DNA of 64,000 nucleotides from Verrucomicrobiota bacterium (lineage in GTDB: Bacteria > Verrucomicrobiota > Verrucomicrobiia > Limisphaerales > JADJPG01), in NCBI GenBank assembly GCA_016713365.1, contig JADJPG010000004.1, positions 1-64,000 of the forward strand, given 5' to 3'. The notes below the pieces were generated by a model. The model ran no database searches. It was not told the origin of the DNA and worked only from the letters and a program-made list of their open reading frames with translations. A program made the position numbers and the translations under genes. This document shows, piece by piece, positions 18,683-27,352 of the stretch. The stretch's first letter is position 1. Every line of letters starts with the position of its first letter.

Positions 18683-19470
18683 GGGATGGACGCTGCGGTT
18701 GACTCGCGTATTGAGACCGGTCCCCCGTGGGGTGGGGAACAGGACGCTTCGACGAGCCTGGGTTGACTGCGAACGGCGTGGTGAACATGCGTGCAGTGCG
18801 ATGGTTGGTCGCTGCCTCGCCACGTTCTCCCAGCCGAACTGACTCTTCGGACGTCTCCTCAGCAAGCCCGCATTGGCCGGTGGTAGTCGACGTGCGTGAG
18901 CTTCTCTCTTCTTCCGAAATCCATGGAACGAAACCCTGAGTGCAGCCCAAATCCTTCGTGGGCGACTGCAGGGGATAAATCTTCTTGGGGTTCAACCGAT
19001 GTGAGTCAACCTGTGCCCATGCCTTGGTCGTGAGGGTTGACGAAGCACTAACGCTGCAGAGATGGGAACGGAGCCGACGGTCTTCAGCTATTTTAACTGA
19101 AGCAAACCGACTTCGAACCAGTCTTTGAGGAGCGGCGGATGCGAAGGCTGGAACATCTGCCTCTGCTGTACGCGACAACGCTTTAAAGTCCATTTCTCAG
19201 AGCTGTGCTACGACTGAACGGCGAGACGATTACTAAATTGTAATCGGTGAGACAAGACTTATTCACAACCCCGGACCCGCTTCGGCGGGTCCTTTTTTCC
19301 AGGGAAGGCGGGTCCCCACATTCCCGGAGGCGAGGAACTTTAGCGTGCGCTGTTGGCCACGTGATTCGTGGATATTTTGGATGCAGGTGGACTCCGGACC
19401 AAGCGACTTGACCACCACCGCAGCGCGATCGCGGAGGGGACAGCCAGTTGGGCGTCCGTCGTGTCGGGAC
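18683..19470. other. 788-base region without a supported protein gene
   Basis: Lies between the start of the histidine kinase and the 3' end of the giant surface protein. It holds the kinase promoter, a 7-bp hairpin at 19227-19246 (CGATTAC, loop TAAATT, GTAATCG) and a strong plus-strand intrinsic terminator at 19273-19298. A minus-strand open frame (18648-19193) has no recognisable domain and I do not call it. The plus-strand terminator has no plus-strand gene upstream within 3 kb, so a small RNA ending here is possible. Confidence 0.5.
19273..19298 (+). terminator. Rho-independent terminator with UUCG loop
   Basis: Perfect 8-bp GC-rich stem GGACCCGC/GCGGGTCC with a TTCG tetraloop followed by six T. 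Orientation is clearly plus strand; on the minus strand the stem is not followed by T. No plus-strand coding gene lies upstream between 16034 and here. Confidence 0.8.
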
Positions 19471-22400
19471 TTACTCGCCGAGGTAAACCTGGCCGGTGCG
19501 GTTCGTGCCGGGGAAGAATCCGCCGCCCATGTTTTGTCGGGGAAGAATCGCGCCCTGCACGGCGACCGGTTTTCCGCCCGTGGGCGGCGTGACGGTGCCT
19601 TTGAACGAGCCCTTCGCGCTGGTGACGGTAATCTTCAGAGCGTTCGTGCTGAGGTTCGTGATCTTGTTGTCGATCTCCAGCCGGATATCGTTCGTGATGT
19701 TCTGGCTGAGATTCCCGTCCGCCAGAATGGTCACGCCGTTCGTTATCGCGAGCACGCGGCCGGTGACCGGCAGCGGATACGGCGAGCCTTCGAGCGTCCA
19801 TTCGTTGGTGAAGCCGGACGCGAAGGGTTGCTTCGCCTGCGCGGGACGGGTCCAGAGGAGTCCGTCCGTGGCGAGCAGGGCATTCGGCGCGTTCGAATCA
19901 ATCTTCACCCAGCCGATGATCGAGCCCTTGCCAGCATAGAGCGACGCGAAGAACGGCCAGTCGCCCGCGGCGGAGATACCCACTTTTTGCGCGACCGGAG
20001 AATTATCCGCGAGAATGCCCTTCAACGCCACATTGCCCGCGGCATCAACCTTCGCGGTGCCAAAGCCGTCGCCAATGCTCACGGTGTTGTTGGTCGTGGG
20101 TTGGACGAGCAGGGTGTAGAGGCCGGCGAGACCAGTCGCAGGAGCGGTCTTGCTGAAGCTCACGCGATTCATGCGCACGGGAACGGAGCGACCGTTGTCG
20201 GAAATCGTGCCGAGGATGACGTCCCCTTCAGGTTGCAGCGCCAGGCTGATGGCGAGCGGCAGCGGGGCGGTGATGTTCAGGCTCGCGCTGCCGGCCATGT
20301 CGAACGCGCCTTTCAGCGAGACCTTCTTTCCGCCGTAGATGAGCGTTCCAGAGAACGCCCCGGCGGAGGTGAGCTTGATTGTCGCGAAGCCGGACTGTTC
20401 ATGCGTCGGCGCGGCCGAGTCGAGCGCTAGACCGTTGAAGACGCCTTGCGAGGCGAGGAAGCGGTTCGTGACGAAGTTCGCGGTGACGACGAGGTTCGAT
20501 TGCATCACAAACGTCAGCTTGGCGCTGAGCACGGGTGAGCTGCCGACCAGCCAGTTGCTGAAGACCCAGCCGCTGGCGGGAGTCGCGGTGAGGCTGAGGC
20601 TCTTGCCGATCTCCTGGAGGGTGTTGTCGAGGTTCGGCGCGACGACGCCGTTGCCGTTCACGACGACGTCGAGCGGGCTGGAAACTTTGCGCACGATGGC
20701 GATGGTGGCGAGGGCGGATTCGAATCCTGCCGCGTCTAGAGCTTTCACTGCGATTTGGTTCGTACCGGGTTCGAGCGCGACGGTTGTGCTCCAAGTGAGA
20801 GTGCCAGTCGCTGGCGCGAAGGAGCCGTTGCCGATGCGCGCGACGACTTGTGTGACGGAACCATTGTCTTTCGCGGTGCCGCTGATCGTGATGCTGGTGT
20901 CGAGCGTGGTGAACACCGGGCCTTTCGGCGTGGTGATGGCCACGGTGGGCGGCTGGGTGTCCGGCGCGGGAATGCCGGTGATGGTGAGGTTCGCGGGCGA
21001 GCTGGTGACACTGCCGCCGGGTCCGGTGACCACGCAGCGATAGGCGCCTTGGTTGGCGGCGTAGGCGTTGCTCACGACGAGCGTCGCCGTGTTCGCGCCG
21101 AAGACGTTGGTGAGTTCCGAGGCGCCTGCAGCGGTGAGGACCGGGAGTTGTTCACCGGCAAACAGCCAGGCGTAAGTGGTCGCGTTGTTCGCGGCGACGG
21201 TGAAGGTGGTGGAACCGCCGAGCGGCACGTTGCGATTGGCCGGCTGCGTGGTGATGCTTGGTTTCACGAGGGGCGCGGGCGTGGAGCCGGCGATGCGCGC
21301 GAGCTTGGTGCGCGGGATTTGACCGACCTTCGTGAAGTCACCACCTACGTAGAGCTTTCCGTTCGCGAGCGGTTCGATGAGGCGCACGGTGCCGTCCGGG
21401 TGGCTGGCGCCGGGATTGAAGTTCGAGTCGACCGATCCATTGGAGTTCAGGCGCGCGATGTTCGTGCGCCCGCTGGAGGCGTAGGATTGGAAACCGCCGC
21501 CGATGTAAGTCTTGCCGTCGGGCATGCAGCGGATGCCGTAGACGGCGCCGTCGATGTTGAAGCTGAAGCCGGGAACAGAAACCACGGTTCGGACACCGAG
21601 CCCGGATTGGAACGATGTATCGAGCGATCCGTTCGCATTGAGGCGCGCGATGCCAAAGAGATTCGCGTACTGCGCGATGCGGATGAAATTGCCGCCGACG
21701 ATGTATTTGCCGTCCGGCTGGCGGTCCATGGCAAGGATGAGGCCGGTGGTGTTGTTCGACGGCGCGATAAACGAGGAGTCGAGCGAACCGTCCGCGAAAA
21801 GGCGGGTAACGCAGTTGGTGCCGACGGGCCGGGAGACGTTGCCGGGGGCGACGTAGTTGAGCTCGCCGACATAAGTGACCTTGTCATCGGGTTCGACGAC
21901 GAGGGCGCGGACGGAGCCGCTGAACTTGCTCTGCCCGCGAGCGAAGTTGGTGTCGACGGTGCCATTGGAATTCAGCCGCGCGAGACCGAAGCTGGTGCCG
22001 GCGATGAGGATTTTGCCGTCGCTCTGGAGTTTCACGATTTCTGGGAACGCAAGGGCCACGCGGGAGAAAGTCGGATCGATGCTGCCGTCTGGATTGAGTC
22101 GATCGAATCCAAAGAACCACGAGACGAGAAGTTTGCCGTCCGGTTGGAGGGCGAGAGCTTTGATGGCGAGATTCGTTGGCGAGGCCGCATTGGTGAGGGC
22201 CGGGAGATAAGTGGTGTCGAGTCCACCGGCGCTGTTCAGCCGGGCGAGACCGCGGCTGGGCTGGTTGTTGAAGCGATCCCAGTAACCGCCCACCATCAAG
22301 TTGCCGTCCGCGAGTGGAACAATGGACGCGATGCTGCCGCCGATGAGCGTGCCGCCAAAGCTGGCGACGGGGCCGGCCGCGGGATCGAAAAGAGGATCGA

Positions 22401-23151
22401 GTCCACCCGGTGCCACCGGAGGAGCAGGGGAGACGGTGACGCGGCAGACGCGACTGGTGACGGAGCCGTAGGGATTCGTAACAACGACGGTGTAGTCGCC
22501 TTCGTCCGCTTCCGTCGCGGCGGGAATCAGGTAACCGGTCTCGAAGTTGAACACGTTGGTGCCGGTGGAAATCGGTTGCCCGTTCTTGCGCCACTGCACG
22601 CTCACACTGTCCGCCCAGTGGATGAAGTTCGCGTAGATACTGAGCGGAAGATTCTCGTAGATGTTCGTATTGGCCGGCGTGACGAAGTTGATGCGCGGCG
22701 CGGAGTTACTCGGGATGGCGCTGATGTTGGTCGCGAGCAGCGTGAGTCGCTGAGTGGCGGGTCCGGCGACGAAGTTCGCCGACGTGATCTTCATCACGTT
22801 GCCGCTGACCTGGGTGGCGGGCGCGGGCTGTGGCCCGTAGGGCGGGGAGAATGGCGCGCCCTCATTCAGAACAATAGTACCGTTGTCGTTCACCTGGCCG
22901 GTGACGTACGGGTAGTACCGCACGGTGTTCTGCATGTCGGAGGTGCCGATGGTTTCGGTGACGAGGTTGCCGTTGTTGTCGACCGACATCGTCAGGAAGT
23001 AAGCGTCCGTGTCGTTGACGGTGCCCAATGCTTCGACCCTCATGCGGATCACGCCTTTGTAGTAGCCCGCGAAGGGAGAAGCTGCGTAAACACTGGTGGC
23101 ACCCACCAAGAAGCAGAGGAGTGCCAATAACCGACGCCCTGAGAAGTCCAT
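19471..23151 (-). CDS. Giant secreted delta-60 repeat / Ig-like surface protein
   Basis: 1226 residues with a signal peptide (MDFSGRRLLALLCFLVGATSVYA). Ig-like segments about 155-240 and 655-730 (YAWLFAGEQLP, ANQGAYRCVV). Between them are many delta-60 repeats, a propeller-like array with units of the form ALQPDGKLLVSWF, GFDRLNPDGSIDPTF and IARLNANGSLDTSFQSGLG. An Ig-like SITISGTAKDNGSVTQVVAR follows, then a divergent InlB B-repeat (LSLTATPASGWVFSNWLVG, VTANFVTNRF). The C-terminal 300 residues recall Verrucomicrobial surface-protein ends (GTVTPPTGGKPVAVQGAILP). Probably exported and displayed; role, such as adhesion or binding, is inferred. No sortase or PEP-CTERM signal seen. Confidence 0.85.
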   Translation of the reverse strand: MDFSGRRLLALLCFLVGATSVYAASPFAGYYKGVIRMRVEALGTVNDTDAYFLTMSVDNNGNLVTETIGTSDMQNTVRYYPYVTGQVNDNGTIVLNEGAPFSPPYGPQPAPATQVSGNVMKITSANFVAGPATQRLTLLATNISAIPSNSAPRINFVTPANTNIYENLPLSIYANFIHWADSVSVQWRKNGQPISTGTNVFNFETGYLIPAATEADEGDYTVVVTNPYGSVTSRVCRVTVSPAPPVAPGGLDPLFDPAAGPVASFGGTLIGGSIASIVPLADGNLMVGGYWDRFNNQPSRGLARLNSAGGLDTTYLPALTNAASPTNLAIKALALQPDGKLLVSWFFGFDRLNPDGSIDPTFSRVALAFPEIVKLQSDGKILIAGTSFGLARLNSNGTVDTNFARGQSKFSGSVRALVVEPDDKVTYVGELNYVAPGNVSRPVGTNCVTRLFADGSLDSSFIAPSNNTTGLILAMDRQPDGKYIVGGNFIRIAQYANLFGIARLNANGSLDTSFQSGLGVRTVVSVPGFSFNIDGAVYGIRCMPDGKTYIGGGFQSYASSGRTNIARLNSNGSVDSNFNPGASHPDGTVRLIEPLANGKLYVGGDFTKVGQIPRTKLARIAGSTPAPLVKPSITTQPANRNVPLGGSTTFTVAANNATTYAWLFAGEQLPVLTAAGASELTNVFGANTATLVVSNAYAANQGAYRCVVTGPGGSVTSSPANLTITGIPAPDTQPPTVAITTPKGPVFTTLDTSITISGTAKDNGSVTQVVARIGNGSFAPATGTLTWSTTVALEPGTNQIAVKALDAAGFESALATIAIVRKVSSPLDVVVNGNGVVAPNLDNTLQEIGKSLSLTATPASGWVFSNWLVGSSPVLSAKLTFVMQSNLVVTANFVTNRFLASQGVFNGLALDSAAPTHEQSGFATIKLTSAGAFSGTLIYGGKKVSLKGAFDMAGSASLNITAPLPLAISLALQPEGDVILGTISDNGRSVPVRMNRVSFSKTAPATGLAGLYTLLVQPTTNNTVSIGDGFGTAKVDAAGNVALKGILADNSPVAQKVGISAAGDWPFFASLYAGKGSIIGWVKIDSNAPNALLATDGLLWTRPAQAKQPFASGFTNEWTLEGSPYPLPVTGRVLAITNGVTILADGNLSQNITNDIRLEIDNKITNLSTNALKITVTSAKGSFKGTVTPPTGGKPVAVQGAILPRQNMGGGFFPGTNRTGQVYLGE

Positions 23152-23401
23152 AAACTTAATACGACGAAGTTTGAGTTGAACGTTTCTGAAACTGAGTTGG
23201 AGATAGTATCAGAAAGTTCGCGTGCTGCAAGTGACTGTTCCAGCAATCTGCATTTTTGAAGCGGCATGAACTTCTTCTCCAGCGCTCGCGGCAAAAAATG
23301 TGGATCCGATGACCTGCGGCATCGCGGAGACGCCGTGCCCGAAGTGGACCGCGGTGATTTGAGGAAGGTTGGTTGTAGCGCGCCCTGGCGCGGACTCACC
23401 A

Positions 23402-26400
23402 CTACTGCTGAATGCGAAACGTTGCCGGCGTTGGCGTGCCGGTTGATGGAGGTGTCATCGGCGGTGCCGGCCAGTCAAGATGCAGGGCGGACAGCTTTTC
23501 GCGGAGCAGGTGGAGATTCCAAACCTCGCACCAGCCGCCTTCGCCCGTGACCACCAGTTGGTTTCCGGCGGCGGCGAAACCAATGGCGACCACCAGGCGA
23601 TCAATCGGCAGCGATGCCAGGGTCGTGCCGTTGACCGTGTCGATCAGCCAGAGTTCGCGGTCCGAGACGGCGACCGCAAGCATCCGGCCATCTGGACTGA
23701 ACGCCAGCGAGTAACGGTTCTCTTCCGCGTCCGGATGTGGGATGCGGTGCCGAAGTTGAAACGTGTCGCGCGACCAGATCGTCGTGGAACCGATTCCGGA
23801 GACAGCAATCCAGCGTTCATCGGGACTGAATGCGGAGTGGCGGATCGACGTTCCCGTTTCATGGCTCGCCAGATGCCGGCCCGTTCGCGGACTCCAAATA
23901 TCCAGCTGCTTCGGATGCCGGTCGTTCCGAGCCAGCACTGCGGTGCCGTCGTGGTTTATCGCGTGCACGTGGATGCGGTCCGCGCCGGCGTCGACGAACT
24001 CCACGGTGCTGTTGGCGCGGCCCAATTCGAAAGCAAACGGACTGGCGCCCTCCTTCGGGATGGCGACGCACCAGCGCTCGTCTCCTGAGAGCAGAGCGAA
24101 GTGGATTGGTTTCAAGTAAGTGTTGGTCTCCGGGGCGCGCGGGCCGATGGTAACTTCGCCGGTCGATGCGTCGGATTGGATCGGCCAGAAGCGCAGACCG
24201 CGCCCGCCCGCGGTGAGCAGGGTCTGGCCGGCCGCGAGGAATGAGACGCTCGTGGTGCCGCCAATCTCGAACCGGCCCACCGGGGCAGGATGCGGAGGGC
24301 GGAAAAGCGTCAGAGCTTACGACCTGTCCACCGCCACGAGCCACTGGCCGGATGGATGGAAAACCGTCCGGTAGGTGTAACTCGAGGCGGGGACATGAAA
24401 GCGCTGGACCACTTCCGTGTCGGCAAACTCGAACAGTTGAACTTTCGGTTGAGCCCACGACTTCATCGTCAGGCGTCGTTGGTCGCCGCTTAGCCGCAGG
24501 CCTCCTCCAGAGGCGCCCAGACGCGCGACCTCGCGCACCGTATCTGCACGCCAAATGCGTGTCGTGCGATCCCAGGACGCCGAAACCAGCCAGTCGCCAG
24601 ACTTGTCAAAAGCCAGGCCCACGATCGCGGAGTCGTGCCCGGCACCCAGCGCCCGTTGCCGGCCGGTCGCGATTTCATACACGCCGATGTTCTTGCTCCA
24701 GACGATGACGATGCGCAGCCCATCCGGATGCCACTCTGTGGCTCCCACCACCTCTGGCAGAACAATGGTGCGGATGATCGACCCGTCGCTGCGCCGGAGG
24801 ATGTGGACGCGGTTGGCTTCCACGATCATCAACCGGCTGCCATCCGGGCTCATCTGGATCGACCGAGCCTCGGGCAGTTCGGACAACGACTGTGCGACCG
24901 CTCCGTTGGTGACGTTGATGAAATCGACACTGTCATTCGACGGACGAATCATCAGCAACGCGCTGTCCGGTGTAAAATCCGCGAGCTTCGATTTGGACCC
25001 GAAGGGCAATCGCATCGGCGCATTGCTGCCGCGGATCCACAGCCATGCGCGCCCAAAGGCATCGCTCGTGGCCACGAACCGGCCGTCCCGACTGCTGACG
25101 GAGCTGGTCAACGGCGCGCCCTGGCTCGGAAGCACCTCGTGTAATTCGTCCGTCTCCGTGTCGCGGATATAGATGGCGCCGAACGCGTCGTTGGTGCCAT
25201 AGCTGCGAAAGTCGTGGCTGAAGTTGAAGGAGTCCCAATAGGGCGTCTTGGCCCATTCCTTGATCAGCCTCAAGTCCGGCAAGGCGAGGCAGGCGATGGC
25301 TTCGTTGCGGTAATCGAGCCGGTTCGAAAACGCCGCCGCCTTCGCCAGTTCCGGCAGGCTGTTGAAACGAAAGCCAGTGCGACCGGCGAGACGGTTGGCG
25401 CGGGCGAGATTGAAATTCGCCTCATGCAAACGCGCCTGCACCTCGTCCTCCGCGCGCTCGGCGCGTTTGAGATTTTCGTTCGCCTTGCGCGTCTGCGCCG
25501 ACGCCCAGAGAAATCCGGCGACGGCCAGCGCGGTGACGACTGTGGCCATCACGCCATACTCGACGATGAACTGCAGCCGCCGTTCCATGAGATGCAGGCG
25601 ACGAACGGATCGCCCGGCTTGCAGAAGCAATAGATCTTCGCGCATCGCCGCGGCGCTGGCGTAGCGACGTTGCAGATCGGAATCGCACGCCTTAAGCACG
25701 ATTTCGTTCAGCTCCAGCAACGCGCGGCGATCCGGCACTTCGTCGAGATCGTCGGGCAGATTCGGGAATTCGGTGCGGTCGCGACCGGTGCTGATTTCGT
25801 AGAGAACTTTGCCGAGACTGAAGACATCCGCCGCCGCCGTGCCCGGCCCTTCCGGCGGGACGAAGCCCTCGGTGCCGACGTAGGAGTGCGAGGTGTCGAT
25901 GTTCGAGACAAGGCCGATGTCCGCCAGCTTCGGGATGCCGTGAACGAAGATGACGTTCGACGGTTTGATGTCGCGATGCACCAGGCCGCTCTCGTGCAAA
26001 TGCGCCAGCGCACGCGTCAGTGCGAGCCCGATGTCGAGGCACTCGCTGGCCGGGAGACGCTTTTGTCGATTGCGCAGTTCCTTGAGCGTTTTCGGGACGT
26101 AGCGCTCGGGATAAATCTCCTCGCCAGTCTCCACGTCGTCCGCGAGTTCCATCACGTAGTAGAAGAACCCTTCCGCGTCGTTGCGGCCCACGTGGAGCAG
26201 GCCGACCTGGGATTCCTCGCCCATGCTCACTGGCTCGAAGCGTTGGATGCCCGAAAACTCGCGCTCGAACGGACGGTCCTCGCTGAAGCTGTCCCGCCTC
26301 ACAATCTTCACCGCGCGATGTACGCCGGTGACGCTGCGCGCGAGCCACACCTCGCCGTACGCGCCGCGCCCGATTGGGCGAAGCAGCGCGAAGTCTGGAA

Positions 26401-26422
26401 TGGGCGGAGGAGTATCCGGCAT
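23402..26422 (-). CDS. Ser/Thr protein kinase with WD40-like propeller, interrupted by an in-frame TAA
   Basis: Start at 26422 (MPDTPPPIPDFALLRPIGRG). Hanks kinase domain about 10-270: glycine loop GRGAYGEVW, VAIK-like HRAVKIV, catalytic HESGLVHRDIKPSNV, DIG in place of DFG, and GTEGFVPPEGPGTAAADVFS as activation/P+1 region. A membrane segment follows (YGVMATVVTALAVAGFLWAS), then WD40-type repeats outside. The frame stops with TAA at 24317-24319 after WLVAVDRS, yet continues in the same frame with LTLFRPPHPAPVGRFEIGG and further WD40 repeats to 23402, ending LHLLREKLSALHLDW, a typical end for these kinases. So a single substitution or paired indels, not a frameshift, splits the propeller. Sits beside an ECF sigma gene, a common pairing in this phylum. 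Confidence 0.85.
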
Positions 26423-26600
26423 TGGATACGTTTTTAGCAGAATCCGGGCGGTAAGGAAACACTGGTCACCGGTCAGCCGAAAGAAACGCAAAAACAAAGG
26501 AGTGTTGTCCGGCGGCCAGCATTTTCATTCGCATGATAAGTCCGGCGTTTTGATCCCGTCTCTATCGCCGTCTCTTGATTCTTTCGGCCATCCGCCGTCG

Positions 26601-27239
26601 CTACTCCAGTCGCTGGCCGAGATACTCCACTTCCTTCCGCAGCAGCTTGGTCAGGCGATGGTTCACGAGATATACCTGCACCATCGTCACACCCAGTTCG
26701 CGCGCCACCTTGGACGCCGCCCAATGTCGCTGTGAGTAGAGGTCGAAGATCTGGAGATGCTTCGGCTTCACCTTGCGCCCGACGCGGGCCAGCGCCGTCT
26801 GCATGATATTCCGCTTCCATTCGCTCTCCCATTCGGCTTCGAGAGCGTCTGTTCCGGGAATTCGTTCCACCGTGGGCGTGCGGGTGGTCGTGGCGTCGGA
26901 GGGCGTCGTGCTTTGTGCGACCGGGTCACGTTTGCGAAACTGATCGGCGATTCGCCAGCGGGTCAAGTTGAGCAACCAGCTCTTAAAGGAACCACGCGCC
27001 GGGTTCGACTCGAACTCATGAATGGTCTTGGCCACACAAAGCAACGTCTCCTGCTCCACGTCTTTCGCTTCGGACTCGGACAGGCCGGACTTCATCGCCA
27101 CGGCGCGAATGAGCCGCGAGTAGATTTGCGAAAACTCCTCCCAACTATGGGCGTCGTCCCAGTTCTTGAGCCGGCCAAGCAGGCTGGCTCGCGTCGCCAG
27201 TGAACCTTCGCTGGCCGGCTGATCTTTTTGTGCGGGCAT
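26601..27239 (-). CDS. ECF-type RNA polymerase sigma factor
   Basis: 212 residues from ATG 27239 (MPAQKDQPASEGS), preferred over an upstream ATG at 27284 because the family begins close to RASLLGRLKNWDD. Region 2: WEEFSQIYSRLIRAVAMKSG and EAKDVEQETLLCVAKTIHEF, then FKSWLLNLTRWRIADQFRKR (regions 2.3-2.4). Region 4: LQIFDLYSQRHWAASKVAREL, with the helix-turn-helix LGVTMVQVYLVNHRLTKLLR. No anti-sigma factor is adjacent; the Ser/Thr kinase gene ends the same-strand run, so kinase-linked control is likely but inferred. Divergent from the secreted-protein run that starts at 27353, with a long inverted repeat between them. Confidence 0.9.
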   Translation of the reverse strand: MPAQKDQPASEGSLATRASLLGRLKNWDDAHSWEEFSQIYSRLIRAVAMKSGLSESEAKDVEQETLLCVAKTIHEFESNPARGSFKSWLLNLTRWRIADQFRKRDPVAQSTTPSDATTTRTPTVERIPGTDALEAEWESEWKRNIMQTALARVGRKVKPKHLQIFDLYSQRHWAASKVARELGVTMVQVYLVNHRLTKLLRKEVEYLGQRLE

Positions 27240-27281
27240 GGTCAATCGATGAGTCTTGGAGGAGAACGTCTGTCCGATGAA

Positions 27282-27321
27282 CAATCTTTCAAAAACTTTT
27301 TTCGAGAAAGTTGAAAGATTG
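27282..27321. promoter_or_regulatory. Long inverted repeat between divergent ECF and surface-protein genes
   Basis: CAATCTTTCAA at 27282-27292 is mirrored by TTGAAAGATTG at 27311-27321; inside, ACTTT (27295-27299) pairs with AAAGT (27307-27311), so RNA from either strand would fold into one hairpin. It lies 43 bases from the ECF start and 32 bases before the plus-strand ATG at 27353. It could be an operator shared by both promoters or a leader hairpin; function inferred. Confidence 0.6.
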
Positions 27322-27352
27322 GCTCCCTTCTTTGCGTTCCCTTCTCAGCTTT

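Noticed and set aside
18648..19193. 181-codon minus-strand frame upstream of the histidine kinase
   Set aside because: No domain, overlaps the kinase start in another frame, composition like intergenic DNA.
20755..23130. 791-codon open frame on the plus strand over the giant surface protein
   Set aside because: Low-complexity Gly/Arg/Val/Glu text, no start context or motifs; mirrors the repeats of the real gene.
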